A stretch of DNA of 26,393 bases from a virus: IMG/VR virus record IMGVR_UViG_3300032297_000617, positions 1 through 26,393 of that record; one strand, 5' to 3'. The first letter of the stretch is position 1. Each line of letters opens with the position of its first letter. Shown piece after piece: positions 7,634 to 15,034 of this stretch. Both the position numbers and the translations under genes were made by a program. The notes under the pieces were generated by a model. It was given only the letters and a program-made list of their open reading frames with translations, had not been told where the DNA came from and searched no databases.

Positions 7634-9479
7634 AAGCTCCACCAGCACATGCCAACTCACCGCTCAAATCTGTGTTGTCTTGTAATTCAACAACTTTTGA
7701 TAAATCAATTGACTGTAGTTTAGAGAATAATCTTTCGTATTCTTCTTCGGTACAATCCTCAAATGGTGCTTGAATATAACTTCCACCATCGTAAGGTAAT
7801 ACTGATAGACCATTGTAAAAGTCTCTGTTTTCCCACATCCAATCACCAGCCAATTCCCAATCTTCAGTTTTCAAACTGATTGTTGCAGATACGTTGTGAC
7901 TGTTTGAGCCAGTTCTGTGACCAGGTCTAACCCACTCTTGTGTTATTTTCTTAACACGGTCCAACAATTGGAAAGGTGATTCGGTTCTCAAGATAGCTCC
8001 CTCAGGTGCTTTTTGTGGAACTGAAATAACAGCCGTGTCGTGTGGACGGAAGAATTCATCTTCAACCAACTCAGGATGGTACATTGCCAAGTATTGGTAG
8101 ATTGCTTCGTTTTTACCTACACGGACTCTACGGATGTAATAATCATTATGCCATGCGTGGATACCTGAAGATGTTCCCAATGTAAGAGATGTTGTTCCAG
8201 CAGGTTTCACAGTAGTTGTACGAGCCGACTTGTTAACACCAATCAACTCAGCAACTCTTGCGTTTTCTTCTTTCACAAATTTAGCAGCTTCTTTCATGTT
8301 GTAACCCAACACAACTCCTGAACCGATACCTGTCATTGATACACCAATCAAAGCATCTTTTTCAGTTGTACGTTTCCAAATATCTCTCAAGTAATGGAAA
8401 TCGGTATAACCTGCTTGAAGTGTTCCGATGAATGCCGCCGCTTTAACACGGTTGTTCAAATCTTCTTGTGATTCAATATCAGAAACATTTACCTCACATA
8501 AGTTACAGAATTGGTTTGGTCTCAAAGCAATTTCACAACATGGATTAGTTCCCCAATCTTTGTCGTTTGTAAAGTAGATACCAGGTTCACCAGCTCCTGA
8601 CGCTTCAACACGTTTCCACAAATCCAAGAAAAATTCTTTTGTAATTTTGTGTCTAACTAACGCAGCTGAATTGTTCGCTCTTCCTCTTTGTGGGTTTGTT
8701 TCCCACCAAGCGCCTGACTTACATGAAATCATGTCGTGGTCATCAGCTGAGAACAATGAAATCAAAGCCGCTCTACGAATACCACCTGCAAGAACTGCGT
8801 CAGCAATGTGACATACCATATCGTGAACTTCAATTGGTGTCATTTTATCACCATCTTCTTTAGCGTCCAACATACCTTTTAGTTTGTGAAGACAATCTTT
8901 CAATGGTTGAGGACCTGGTGCTTTACCACCTGATGTTACAAGTTGAGCACCTTTTGGTCTAACGTCCGAAAAATCAAAATCAGGTGTTGACAAATGTTCA
9001 CCAAAGTATGACTTCATCAATACTTTGATTGCGTCAGCCCATCCTTCAATAGAATCACCAACCAAGAATCTTCTTGTTCTATTTGGGTTTGGTTTTCTAA
9101 TTTCAGGTAGTTTTTCTACGTGATGTTTTTGTACTGAATAACCAACACCTGTTCCACCTAACAATAGGAACATACTTTCCGCAAATGCGTCCAAGTGGTC
9201 AATCGGTAAATAAGCACAGTTGTAGATTCTGTTTGGTGAAATTTCAATTGGTTTACCACCAAACTGCATTGAGCGCATTGATGGTAAAACTTTTTTATCA
9301 TAAACATACTTGTACACGTCCACAATCTCACCAGCTAATTGTGGGTACTTTTTGATATGCATGTTCATGTTTCTTGTTACTAACTCTTCCCACGTTTCTC
9401 TCCTGTTTACATCAGGTAGGAATTTAGCGTATTTCATATACACCGTGAGGTCTGACAATATCTTTTGTGATGCGTCCAT
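7620..9479 (-). CDS. nrdJ: Adenosylcobalamin-dependent class II ribonucleotide reductase (RTPR type)
   Basis: This enzyme reduces ribonucleotides to deoxyribonucleotides using coenzyme B12 to generate a thiyl radical. Visible residues fit the Lactobacillus leichmannii RTPR pattern. C88 (RIYNCAY) and C325 (QFCNL) form the reducible pair. The thiyl Cys is C314, in NPCCEIAL, with N312 and E316 nearby; the 11-residue spacing from 314 to 325 equals that of C408 and C419 in RTPR. The tail ends ACAGGACEIK, with the CxxxxC shuttle pair C611/C616. The substrate-loop motif KPAGTTS is present. I chose ATG at 9479 (619 aa) because AAAGGAG lies 12 nt upstream and the start falls 25 nt after the helicase stop. 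The same frame extends to a TTG at 9581 but would overlap the helicase by 77 nt. No thioredoxin or glutaredoxin is in the window. Confidence 0.93.
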   Translation of the reverse strand: MDASQKILSDLTVYMKYAKFLPDVNRRETWEELVTRNMNMHIKKYPQLAGEIVDVYKYVYDKKVLPSMRSMQFGGKPIEISPNRIYNCAYLPIDHLDAFAESMFLLLGGTGVGYSVQKHHVEKLPEIRKPNPNRTRRFLVGDSIEGWADAIKVLMKSYFGEHLSTPDFDFSDVRPKGAQLVTSGGKAPGPQPLKDCLHKLKGMLDAKEDGDKMTPIEVHDMVCHIADAVLAGGIRRAALISLFSADDHDMISCKSGAWWETNPQRGRANNSAALVRHKITKEFFLDLWKRVEASGAGEPGIYFTNDKDWGTNPCCEIALRPNQFCNLCEVNVSDIESQEDLNNRVKAAAFIGTLQAGYTDFHYLRDIWKRTTEKDALIGVSMTGIGSGVVLGYNMKEAAKFVKEENARVAELIGVNKSARTTTVKPAGTTSLTLGTSSGIHAWHNDYYIRRVRVGKNEAIYQYLAMYHPELVEDEFFRPHDTAVISVPQKAPEGAILRTESPFQLLDRVKKITQEWVRPGHRTGSNSHNVSATISLKTEDWELAGDWMWENRDFYNGLSVLPYDGGSYIQAPFEDCTEEEYERLFSKLQSIDLSKVVELQDNTDLSGELACAGGACEIK

Positions 9480-9491
9480 TTTTTTATTTTT

Positions 9492-9498
9492 CTCCTTT
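9492..9498 (-). promoter_or_regulatory. Shine-Dalgarno site for nrdJ
   Basis: The minus strand reads AAAGGAG, 12 nt before ATG 9479 in the gap after the helicase gene. It is the best ribosome binding site in the window and decides the nrdJ start. Most other genes here show only A/T-rich leaders. Confidence 0.65.
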
Positions 9499-9504
9499 AA
9501 ATTT

Positions 9505-10878
9505 TTAATTAATTTGTTGTTTTCTTTTCGCCAATAATTCATTGACTCTGTTCCTATTTCGTTCTTCTTTTTGTTCTTCAAGACCCAAGAAAGTTACTGA
9601 ACTTTCTGTATCAATTTCCATGAGTTCATTGTCAAACTTACAATTTTCAAACACGACACCATCACGTCCAATTCTTGATTTGGTAATAGCTATTGTTGCG
9701 AGTTTCATTTCTTTTTGTTGTAAACTCTTTGCAACTGATATGATAACGTGTCCTACTTGTGCCTTTTTAATTGAACCACCCATTTGGTCAGTAGTTACAA
9801 CATCTGATGATATTGAACTTCTGTTTCCTTGAGTCGCTGTCCATCCAGCTACGTTCAATTCGTGACACATTGCCTCAAATCCTCTCATCACAGAACCTTC
9901 ACTTTTCCATTCATCCCCTAAGTTTTTGTCAGGAACCACACAATCAATATAATCCAAACTAATCATATCAATTTTAGTTCCTTCCGCAATCATCTTTCTA
10001 ATTTGATTTTTAATTTGATTCATTGTTAAGGTGTCAGAGGCATATTTTTTCAAAACCAACTTGTTCGTTGTGTTTTCTTTAATGTCTTTAACTTTTTCCA
10101 TAACAACATCTTTGTGGAATGAAAGTTCATCAGGAGCAATTCCTGTCCAAAGTGTGAAGTGTTTTCTTTGGATAATTTTTGGATTGTCTTCAAAGAATAT
10201 CTGAAGAACGTTGTAACCTAAATTAAATGCGTGGTTACAAATTTTAGTTAAAACTGTTGTTTTACCAACACCTGTTGGTGCTAAGATTACACCCAATTCA
10301 CCTTTTGCCAATCCACCTTTAAGTAGATTGTCAATACCATGAATTCCCATTGGGATTGGATGTCTATAATCCTCATCTAACACTTGGTCCAAATTTGTGA
10401 ATACGTCATGTTCACCGTCTTCAATCTCACCAACTTGAAGAGCTTTGTTTACCATCTCTTCTAATTGGTCATAACTTTCAAAATCACCTTTATCAATAAT
10501 CTTTTGAGCTTTGGTCATAACCTTTTGAAGCTCTTGTTGTTTACAGAATTTAAGTGCCTTTTCAATTACGAATTGGTGTCCTTCAAAACTTACGTCACGA
10601 ATTTGGGTTAGTGTGTCAAGTACTATTTTTCTTGCACTGTCAGAACTAATTTCAGAACGAGTCAATTGGTCCAAAGTTTCAAATGTAGGAACACCCTCGT
10701 ACTTTGAATAATACTCTTTAATCATCTGAACGATGATTTTAAAGTATTGATTATCAAAGTATTTGGAATCCAACACATCAACAATCGCACGTGCGAAATC
10801 TTTGTTAAGAATAAGTTGATTAATAAGTTGAATTTGAAATGTGTTTCCTAAATACCCGAAATTTTTCTCGCTTGACAT
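9505..10878 (-). CDS. Replicative DNA helicase, T4 gp41/DnaB family
   Basis: A 457-aa hexameric 5'-3' helicase of the RecA-fold SF4 class (T4 gp41 is 475 aa). Residues 1-150 form an all-helical N-terminal domain and linker. The ATPase core has Walker A APTGVGKTT (200-208), a catalytic Glu in FFEDN (E230), Walker B IDMISLDYID (303-312), a motif with TQGNRSS (349-355) that contacts DNA in this class, and KSRIGRDG (400-407) with the arginine finger. The C-terminus is a charged tail (EEQKEERNRNRVNELLAKRK). The start is ATG 10878 with a modest AGGT upstream. It would unwind the replication fork with a primase and loader, neither of which is in the window. nrdJ follows after 25 nt, so the two are probably co-transcribed. 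Confidence 0.92.
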   Translation of the reverse strand: MSSEKNFGYLGNTFQIQLINQLILNKDFARAIVDVLDSKYFDNQYFKIIVQMIKEYYSKYEGVPTFETLDQLTRSEISSDSARKIVLDTLTQIRDVSFEGHQFVIEKALKFCKQQELQKVMTKAQKIIDKGDFESYDQLEEMVNKALQVGEIEDGEHDVFTNLDQVLDEDYRHPIPMGIHGIDNLLKGGLAKGELGVILAPTGVGKTTVLTKICNHAFNLGYNVLQIFFEDNPKIIQRKHFTLWTGIAPDELSFHKDVVMEKVKDIKENTTNKLVLKKYASDTLTMNQIKNQIRKMIAEGTKIDMISLDYIDCVVPDKNLGDEWKSEGSVMRGFEAMCHELNVAGWTATQGNRSSISSDVVTTDQMGGSIKKAQVGHVIISVAKSLQQKEMKLATIAITKSRIGRDGVVFENCKFDNELMEIDTESSVTFLGLEEQKEERNRNRVNELLAKRKQQIN

Positions 10879-10914
10879 ACCTGTTTTTATTTTTACTTGT
10901 GTTGATAAATACTA

Positions 10915-11367
10915 TCAAGCGAGTTGATAATTCATATATTGTGTAGAAAAATTTTCACCTGAAAAAATGTCAGTTAACGACTTCAAAATGTTTTTTATCT
11001 CTGGTCGTATGTCTACGGTGTATCTAGCCTTTGGTGGGTACACTTTGGCGTCAAACCCCCTATGACAAATTGTCTGTTCACCCATCTTAATATATAGGTT
11101 AAACCATTCAGGTCCATCAGTTTTTGACGTGTTCATGACTGAAGAATCGTTCATAATCAACTCAGCGTTTTCATTCATGTAGTCCAAACTTTTGTCTTTC
11201 AAATATCTTTCCATGTAGTCGGCAATGTCCTTCATGTAATCATGAAGTTCTAAACTGTACTTAGCAGTTTCATTGTAACCCTTAACATTGAAAAACCTTT
11301 GAACGACGATGTTGTCGTTGAGTTTAATTACAAACTCCATTTTCGTTAAATCTTGTGTTTCTTTCAT
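10915..11367 (-). CDS. Conserved-looking phage protein of unknown function
   Basis: I do not recognise this protein (150 aa). It begins MKETQDLTKMEFVIKLNDNI, continues with a VVQRFFNVKGYN strand-turn, then a helical segment (YSLELHDYMKDIADYMERYL) and a second half with WFNLYIKMGEQTICHRGFDA and YTVDIRPEIKNILKSLTDIF. The two halves look faintly alike, each having a strand pair followed by a helix, so a duplicated fold is possible. I chose ATG 11367, which begins 2 nt after the exonuclease stop. The frame extends to a TTG at 11442, but that would overlap the exonuclease by 73 nt. It is the only gene here ending in TGA. Its place between the 5' nuclease and the helicase suggests an accessory role in replication, by context only. 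Confidence 0.75.
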   Translation of the reverse strand: MKETQDLTKMEFVIKLNDNIVVQRFFNVKGYNETAKYSLELHDYMKDIADYMERYLKDKSLDYMNENAELIMNDSSVMNTSKTDGPEWFNLYIKMGEQTICHRGFDAKVYPPKARYTVDIRPEIKNILKSLTDIFSGENFSTQYMNYQLA

Positions 11368-11369
11368 AA

Positions 11370-12377
11370 TTAATTGTTGTTGTTGTATCGTTTTTTTTCT
11401 TTTCTTGTTAATTTCATAATCGGTTGGAGAAATTCTACCCAAGCGTCATCTTGTTTTGGTAGGTACTTGAAGAATCCATCTTCAATCATCATTTTCATTA
11501 GATTTTTATAACCCCTACCTTCAGGGTCCATATCTTCTGAGTAATAAAGTTCTACTTGTCTTTTAGCGTCTTCGGTCATTAAAGGGTTTGACAAACTAAC
11601 GATTTTTTCACGAATATCGTAGTATTCCTTTCCGTAGGTACCTGACTTGGTTGTACCTGATAATAGATTTTTGAGTGGTTTGATTGTATCATTCTCTTCT
11701 AAAAGTTCCTGTGTTCTTGTACAAATATAGTCAATATTAAGTTCTTGTTCAAGAACCTCAGGAAAATATTTGATAAGTTTCTTTTCACCAAAGTTATATA
11801 TACCTTCAATATTGTCAGATTTATCACCTAATAAAATCTTAACTAATTTTACATTACATATAGGAACTTCTATTGTACCTAATTTAACCTTGTGTTTGTC
11901 CGTAATCCATTGTTTTGTAATGGGTAAGTACATATGTACTTTCGGTGTGATAAGTTGTGTAAGGTCCTTATCTGAAGAAAGGATTGTTATTTTTTCTTCT
12001 TGACTTATTTGTGTGTAATAAGCAATTAAGTCATCACACTCGTGGTCGTCAATACCAATTTGTCTAATGAACATTTCTTCAAGATATTGTTTCAATCTTT
12101 CTTTCTGTCCATAATAAGATTCTTTCTTTTCTTCGTTCATTGTTAAACGACGGTTTTCCTTATATTCAGAAAACAGTAATTTTCTTTGGGACGAGTTATT
12201 ATTCCCGTCCCAAAAAACTATTACCTTGTCGTAGTTGTATTCCGATAGGAATCTACGAAGAACATTAACAAAGTGGAAAATACCCCCAATGTGTTTTCCT
12301 TCGTGGTAGAAATCTCTAACCCCGTGAAACCCAATTTTGAATAAGTTGTCTCCGTCAACTATTAAAGTTTTTACCAC
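11370..12377 (-). CDS. 5'-3' exonuclease / flap nuclease, T4 RNase H type
   Basis: A 335-aa FEN-family nuclease; T4 RNase H (305 aa) is the nearest well-known relative. Metal-binding acidic residues appear in the family order: D8 and D10 in IVDGDN, D57 in VFWDG, the YKENRR helical-arch motif (72-77), the acidic cluster DDHECDD (110-116), SSDKDL (134-139) and the H3TH entry GDKSDNIEG (184-192). It would remove RNA primers and 5' flaps during lagging-strand synthesis. The start is GTG at 12377, 11 nt after the uvsX stop with no Shine-Dalgarno sequence; MVKTLIVDGDN gives the expected distance to the first Asp. About 120 C-terminal residues beyond the H3TH are less recognisable. The next gene begins 2 nt after the stop. 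Confidence 0.92.
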   Translation of the reverse strand: MVKTLIVDGDNLFKIGFHGVRDFYHEGKHIGGIFHFVNVLRRFLSEYNYDKVIVFWDGNNNSSQRKLLFSEYKENRRLTMNEEKKESYYGQKERLKQYLEEMFIRQIGIDDHECDDLIAYYTQISQEEKITILSSDKDLTQLITPKVHMYLPITKQWITDKHKVKLGTIEVPICNVKLVKILLGDKSDNIEGIYNFGEKKLIKYFPEVLEQELNIDYICTRTQELLEENDTIKPLKNLLSGTTKSGTYGKEYYDIREKIVSLSNPLMTEDAKRQVELYYSEDMDPEGRGYKNLMKMMIEDGFFKYLPKQDDAWVEFLQPIMKLTRKEKKRYNNNN

Positions 12378-12388
12378 TTGTTTATTAT

Positions 12389-13396
12389 TTATTCTTGTTC
12401 CTTTTCCTCTTTCAATTCAAAGTCCAATGATGATACACCAAGAATATCTTTCCAATAGTCAGCATATTCTTTTTTGTAATTTTCAATGGATGCTTTTTCC
12501 TCTGAAGCTTCTTTACCTGCCAAGAATCCGTGTGGGGTTACAATGATTTTTCCATCCTCATATCCCAAACCATTGATGTGGTTTTTCATTACGGACACTT
12601 TGGTTCTGATTGCAAATTTAACACTTCTTTTGTCTTTTGTTGCGGTAATCTTGTTTGTTCCAGCACCTTTTTGATTTCCAAATAAGAAAACCAAAGATGA
12701 GTTCAACCAAATTGCTTCACCACCTTTTGCCTTAATCTTTGGTTGACCAAATGGATTATCTGGTAATTCAACCCAAGGCTGATTAACAATAACCAAAGTG
12801 TTTTCATATTTTGAATCAGATTTACGTGAACCTGAAATACGTTGGTTGATACCCATACCAATCTTATCTGCAAGTACTGATGCGTTGTGTTGTTTACCAC
12901 CTTTACCATCAAATGTCATTTTACAAGGTACTGAACCAACTGAATCCCACAAGAATAATAAACTGTAATCCAATTCACCTTTTTCTTGTGCATCTAACAA
13001 ACTATTGATATAATCAGTAATCTGTTCAATGTAATTAAAATCATTGTTGAAGATGTAAAAACCATCCCAATCTGATTCACCAGTTTCTTCATCAACAACT
13101 TCTTCACATTCAAAACCCATTAGTTTTGCGTGTTCAAAAGACCATTTTTGTTCCGTAATAATGAATACAGGTAGGATACCTTTCTTTTGTGCGTCAACAG
13201 CGGCTTTAACCAAAGCGGTTGTTTTTCCTGTGTCTGAGTGACCCAAGAACATGTTTAAGTGCCCAATCGCAGGACCTGGTAGTCCAACCGCATCTAAAAA
13301 GTCAGAACCCAAATCAAAAAATCTTTGCGGTTTGTATTTTGCAGAAGTAGAGAATTTTTTCTTTACTGAGCTGAAATCATTTTTTTTAATAGCCAT
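12389..13396 (-). CDS. uvsX: RecA/UvsX-family recombinase
   Basis: A 335-aa strand-exchange protein. After a short basic N-terminal region (possible protomer-contact segment), the ATPase core has Walker A GHSDTGKTT (52-60), a likely catalytic Glu in ITEQK (E82), Walker B LLFLWDS (146-152), a Gly/Lys-rich mobile loop near KGGKQHNASV, and a NQPW segment with an Ala-Lys-Gly-Gly loop (IKAKGGEAIW) where loop 2 of RecA proteins lies. The C-terminus is acidic (ELKEEKEQE), as in RecA/UvsX. In T4-like phages UvsX drives recombination-dependent replication with gp32. The Walker A resembles cellular RecA (GPESSGKTT) more than T4 UvsX. The gene follows the gp32-like gene after 64 nt, where a prominent inverted repeat lies. 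No uvsY is seen. Confidence 0.92.
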   Translation of the reverse strand: MAIKKNDFSSVKKKFSTSAKYKPQRFFDLGSDFLDAVGLPGPAIGHLNMFLGHSDTGKTTALVKAAVDAQKKGILPVFIITEQKWSFEHAKLMGFECEEVVDEETGESDWDGFYIFNNDFNYIEQITDYINSLLDAQEKGELDYSLLFLWDSVGSVPCKMTFDGKGGKQHNASVLADKIGMGINQRISGSRKSDSKYENTLVIVNQPWVELPDNPFGQPKIKAKGGEAIWLNSSLVFLFGNQKGAGTNKITATKDKRSVKFAIRTKVSVMKNHINGLGYEDGKIIVTPHGFLAGKEASEEKASIENYKKEYADYWKDILGVSSLDFELKEEKEQE

Positions 13397-13411
13397 ATAT
13401 TATATAAATTA

Positions 13412-13447
13412 ATCATGTATGGTACCATACAAGATACCATACATGAT
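13412..13447 (-). repeat. Perfect 13-bp inverted repeat between gp32-like gene and uvsX
   Basis: Arms 13412-13424 (atcatgtatggta) and 13435-13447 (taccatacatgat) are exact reverse complements around a 10-nt spacer. The core TGTATGGTA occurs twice in direct orientation and once inverted on the minus strand, so a second, overlapping pairing (GTATGGTACCATAC) is possible. It lies 13 nt after the gp32 stop and 15 nt before the uvsX start. It could be a weak terminator (the downstream tract UAAUUUAUAUAAU is not a pure U run), a protein operator, or an RNA stability or translation element. Confidence 0.7.
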
Positions 13448-13460
13448 GTGTTTTAGTTTA

Positions 13461-14297
13461 TTAGAATGGTAATTCCTCGTCAGGTGACATACCTGCTTGT
13501 GGGTCCACAGGTGTACCACCGAATACTTCAGTAGCGTCATCACCGTAAACATATTTTTTAGCTTCTGAATCCCAACGTGGAACTTCACCACGAGCAATCG
13601 CTTCTAAGTACTCAACAGGTTTCTTAGAGTAAACGTCAGCCCAAGTTGTTAGGTCGTTTTTCCAAGAATCTAATTGTTCAGCATCTTCTGACAATTTACT
13701 TGGGTCGTCATACATTACTGTTTGAATTGATGTGTATTCTTTTCCTTTTGGTGTTTTTGATTTAACCAATTGGATAATCAAATCACGTCCTTCATTTGGG
13801 TCGGTCAAATTACCTTTAGCTCTCCAAATTGGAATAATCTTGTCCAAGATACCATCTTGTTTGTAGTTGTGTTTAAATCTCCAAAATTTAACACCGTCCG
13901 ATTCGTTGTCACGGTCAATAACTTTAACGATATAAAATTTACGAGCTTTGTACTGTGCAGCCAAATCTTTATCAGATTGTTTGCCAGTTTTCATAAGTTC
14001 TTCGTAAACCTCAGTCAAAGGTGAACGTCCGCCTTCATTCTTGTCGGGGTCGTAAAATTTGTTGTAAGTACCATTTACTTGAATTTCGTGAAACCATACT
14101 TCTTTAAATGGTGATGAACCATCAGTGGTTGGGAGGATTCTAATTCTTCTTTGTCCTGAGTTTTCACCCTTAGGAAGAATAGCTGCGAAATAACGCTTCA
14201 TTCTGTCCTCTTGTGACATAATTGGTTGGTCACCAAATGGTTTTGTGTTTTGTTCGTACTGCGCCAGAACGGCATCAAATGTTTTGTCAGTCATCAT
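13461..14297 (-). CDS. gp32-like single-stranded DNA-binding protein
   Basis: A 278-aa SSB of T4 gp32 type (T4 gp32 is 301 aa). The N-terminus (1-30) is short and helical. The OB-fold region includes QRRIRILP, FKEVWFHEIQVNGTYNKFYDP and the aromatic/basic strand YKARKFYIVKVIDRD with KFWRFKHNYKQDGILDKI. The C-terminus is acidic and ends SPDEELPF. I find no cysteine anywhere, so the zinc site of T4 gp32 is absent. The protein would coat ssDNA and coordinate the helicase, UvsX and nuclease encoded just downstream. The start is the first of two adjacent ATGs (14297 or 14294). A promoter-like sequence and a small hairpin lie in its 60-nt leader. The order gp32-uvsX suggests a replication-recombination operon. 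Confidence 0.88.
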   Translation of the reverse strand: MMTDKTFDAVLAQYEQNTKPFGDQPIMSQEDRMKRYFAAILPKGENSGQRRIRILPTTDGSSPFKEVWFHEIQVNGTYNKFYDPDKNEGGRSPLTEVYEELMKTGKQSDKDLAAQYKARKFYIVKVIDRDNESDGVKFWRFKHNYKQDGILDKIIPIWRAKGNLTDPNEGRDLIIQLVKSKTPKGKEYTSIQTVMYDDPSKLSEDAEQLDSWKNDLTTWADVYSKKPVEYLEAIARGEVPRWDSEAKKYVYGDDATEVFGGTPVDPQAGMSPDEELPF

Positions 14298-14308
14298 AAT
14301 TGTATTTT

Positions 14309-14329
14309 TTATCTTTTAATGTAAGATAA
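14309..14329 (-). promoter_or_regulatory. Leader hairpin before gp32-like start
   Basis: The minus strand has TTATCTT, a 7-nt loop ACATTAA, then AAGATAA, a perfect 7-bp stem. It is followed by unstructured A-rich sequence (AAAATACAATT) up to the ATG at 14297. T4 gp32 is known to repress its own translation by binding a structured then A/U-rich leader, so this arrangement could serve the same purpose. A transcript from the promoter-like site at 14329-14356 would begin inside this hairpin, so it could form only in read-through RNA. Confidence 0.3.
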
Positions 14330-14356
14330 GTATAATACAATTTTTTCAGAAATCAA
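14329..14356 (-). promoter_or_regulatory. Possible sigma-70-like promoter before gp32-like gene
   Basis: TTGATT (14356-14351), a 16-nt spacer and TATACT (14334-14329) resemble -35 and -10 boxes in the only sizeable gap between the coiled-coil gene and the gp32-like gene. A start near 14322 would leave a ~25-nt leader. In so AT-rich a sequence this can arise by chance, and a Bacteroidetes host would use a different consensus. Confidence 0.28.
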
Positions 14357-14357
14357 A

Positions 14358-15032
14358 TTAGTTTTGTAAACCCATGTCAAAAGATTTTCTAACGCTCATC
14401 TTGTCGTAGTTTTCTACATCATCAGGTGTTAGAATATATTGCTCTTTTCCTTGTTGTTGCATTTGTGGTTCCTTTTCAGCAAAGAAATCAGACAACTTTT
14501 GATTGTAAGGACCAGAATCTAAAGACCTTAATTCCAATTTTTCTTCAGCACTTTTTGGTCTGTATTTTTCAACTTTATCTTCAATTGAATTAATCTTTTC
14601 AAAAATTGAATCCATTTGAGCTAATTTAGTTTCTAAGTCATTTAATTTAGACATCATTGAATTCATATACTCCTCTTGTTTTGACTGCATGTCTTTTTGT
14701 GAAGTAACTAATTCAGTAATGTCCAACTCTTCCGTACCACTATCGCTCTTATCATTTTTTCCACCTTCAGAATCACCTGTTTCAATTTCTTCAACATCAG
14801 GGTCGTTATCAATATCAATTGGAGATGCTGTGTCAGGAGCCTCTTCACCCTCAGGTGGAGTTGCACCACCTAATGTTGTATCATCAGGTGCTGGTGGTGG
14901 AGGTTCAACTGCACCAGGTTCATCACCCTCAGGTGGTGGAGGTAATGCAGCATCTTGTTCAACAATATAATTGTTGATTTGATTGTATCTACTTAATTCC
15001 TCTAATATTGTTTTTGAAACTTTGTTTTCCAT
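14358..15032 (-). CDS. Acidic, Pro-rich coiled-coil protein of unknown function
   Basis: I do not recognise a family. The 224-aa protein has a short helical head (MENKVSKTILEELSRYNQIN), then a disordered linker at about 28-105. The linker is first Pro-rich (LPPPPEGDEPG, EPPPPAPDD, PPEGEEAPD) and then acidic (DIDNDPDVEEIETGD). A predicted coiled coil follows at about 105-157 (QKDMQSKQEEYMNSMMSKL, then DLETKLAQMDSIFEKINSIE), and then a tail with YNQKLSDFFAEKEP and LTPDDVENYDKMSVRKSFD. The architecture would fit an oligomeric scaffold, virion linker or adaptor. It starts 2 nt after the 75-aa gene and ends 60 nt before the gp32-like gene, on the boundary between structural and replication genes. 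The gene is convincing and the function is open. Confidence 0.8.
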   Translation of the reverse strand: MENKVSKTILEELSRYNQINNYIVEQDAALPPPPEGDEPGAVEPPPPAPDDTTLGGATPPEGEEAPDTASPIDIDNDPDVEEIETGDSEGGKNDKSDSGTEELDITELVTSQKDMQSKQEEYMNSMMSKLNDLETKLAQMDSIFEKINSIEDKVEKYRPKSAEEKLELRSLDSGPYNQKLSDFFAEKEPQMQQQGKEQYILTPDDVENYDKMSVRKSFDMGLQN

Positions 15033-15034
15033 GA

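Noticed and set aside
9480-9581. N-terminal extension of nrdJ from a TTG at 9581
   Set aside because: It would overlap the helicase C-terminus by 77 nt and adds only Lys/Asn-rich residues. ATG 9479 has AAAGGAG upstream.
10902-10918. 6-bp inverted repeat ttgata/tatcaa at the end of the 150-aa gene
   Set aside because: The stem is short and AT-rich with no U tract, so it is too weak to call a terminator.
11368-11442. N-terminal extension of the 150-aa unknown gene from a TTG at 11442
   Set aside because: It overlaps the exonuclease by 73 nt and encodes a basic, low-complexity stretch. ATG 11367 follows the exonuclease stop directly.
11770-12003. Plus-strand open frame opposite the 5' nuclease
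   Set aside because: The minus strand carries every FEN-family motif in order across this region, so the opposite frame is a shadow.
14689-14970. Plus-strand open frame rich in Ser, Gly and Pro
   Set aside because: It is the mirror of the Pro-rich/acidic repeat in the minus-strand coiled-coil gene. Low-complexity codons keep the opposite frame open.
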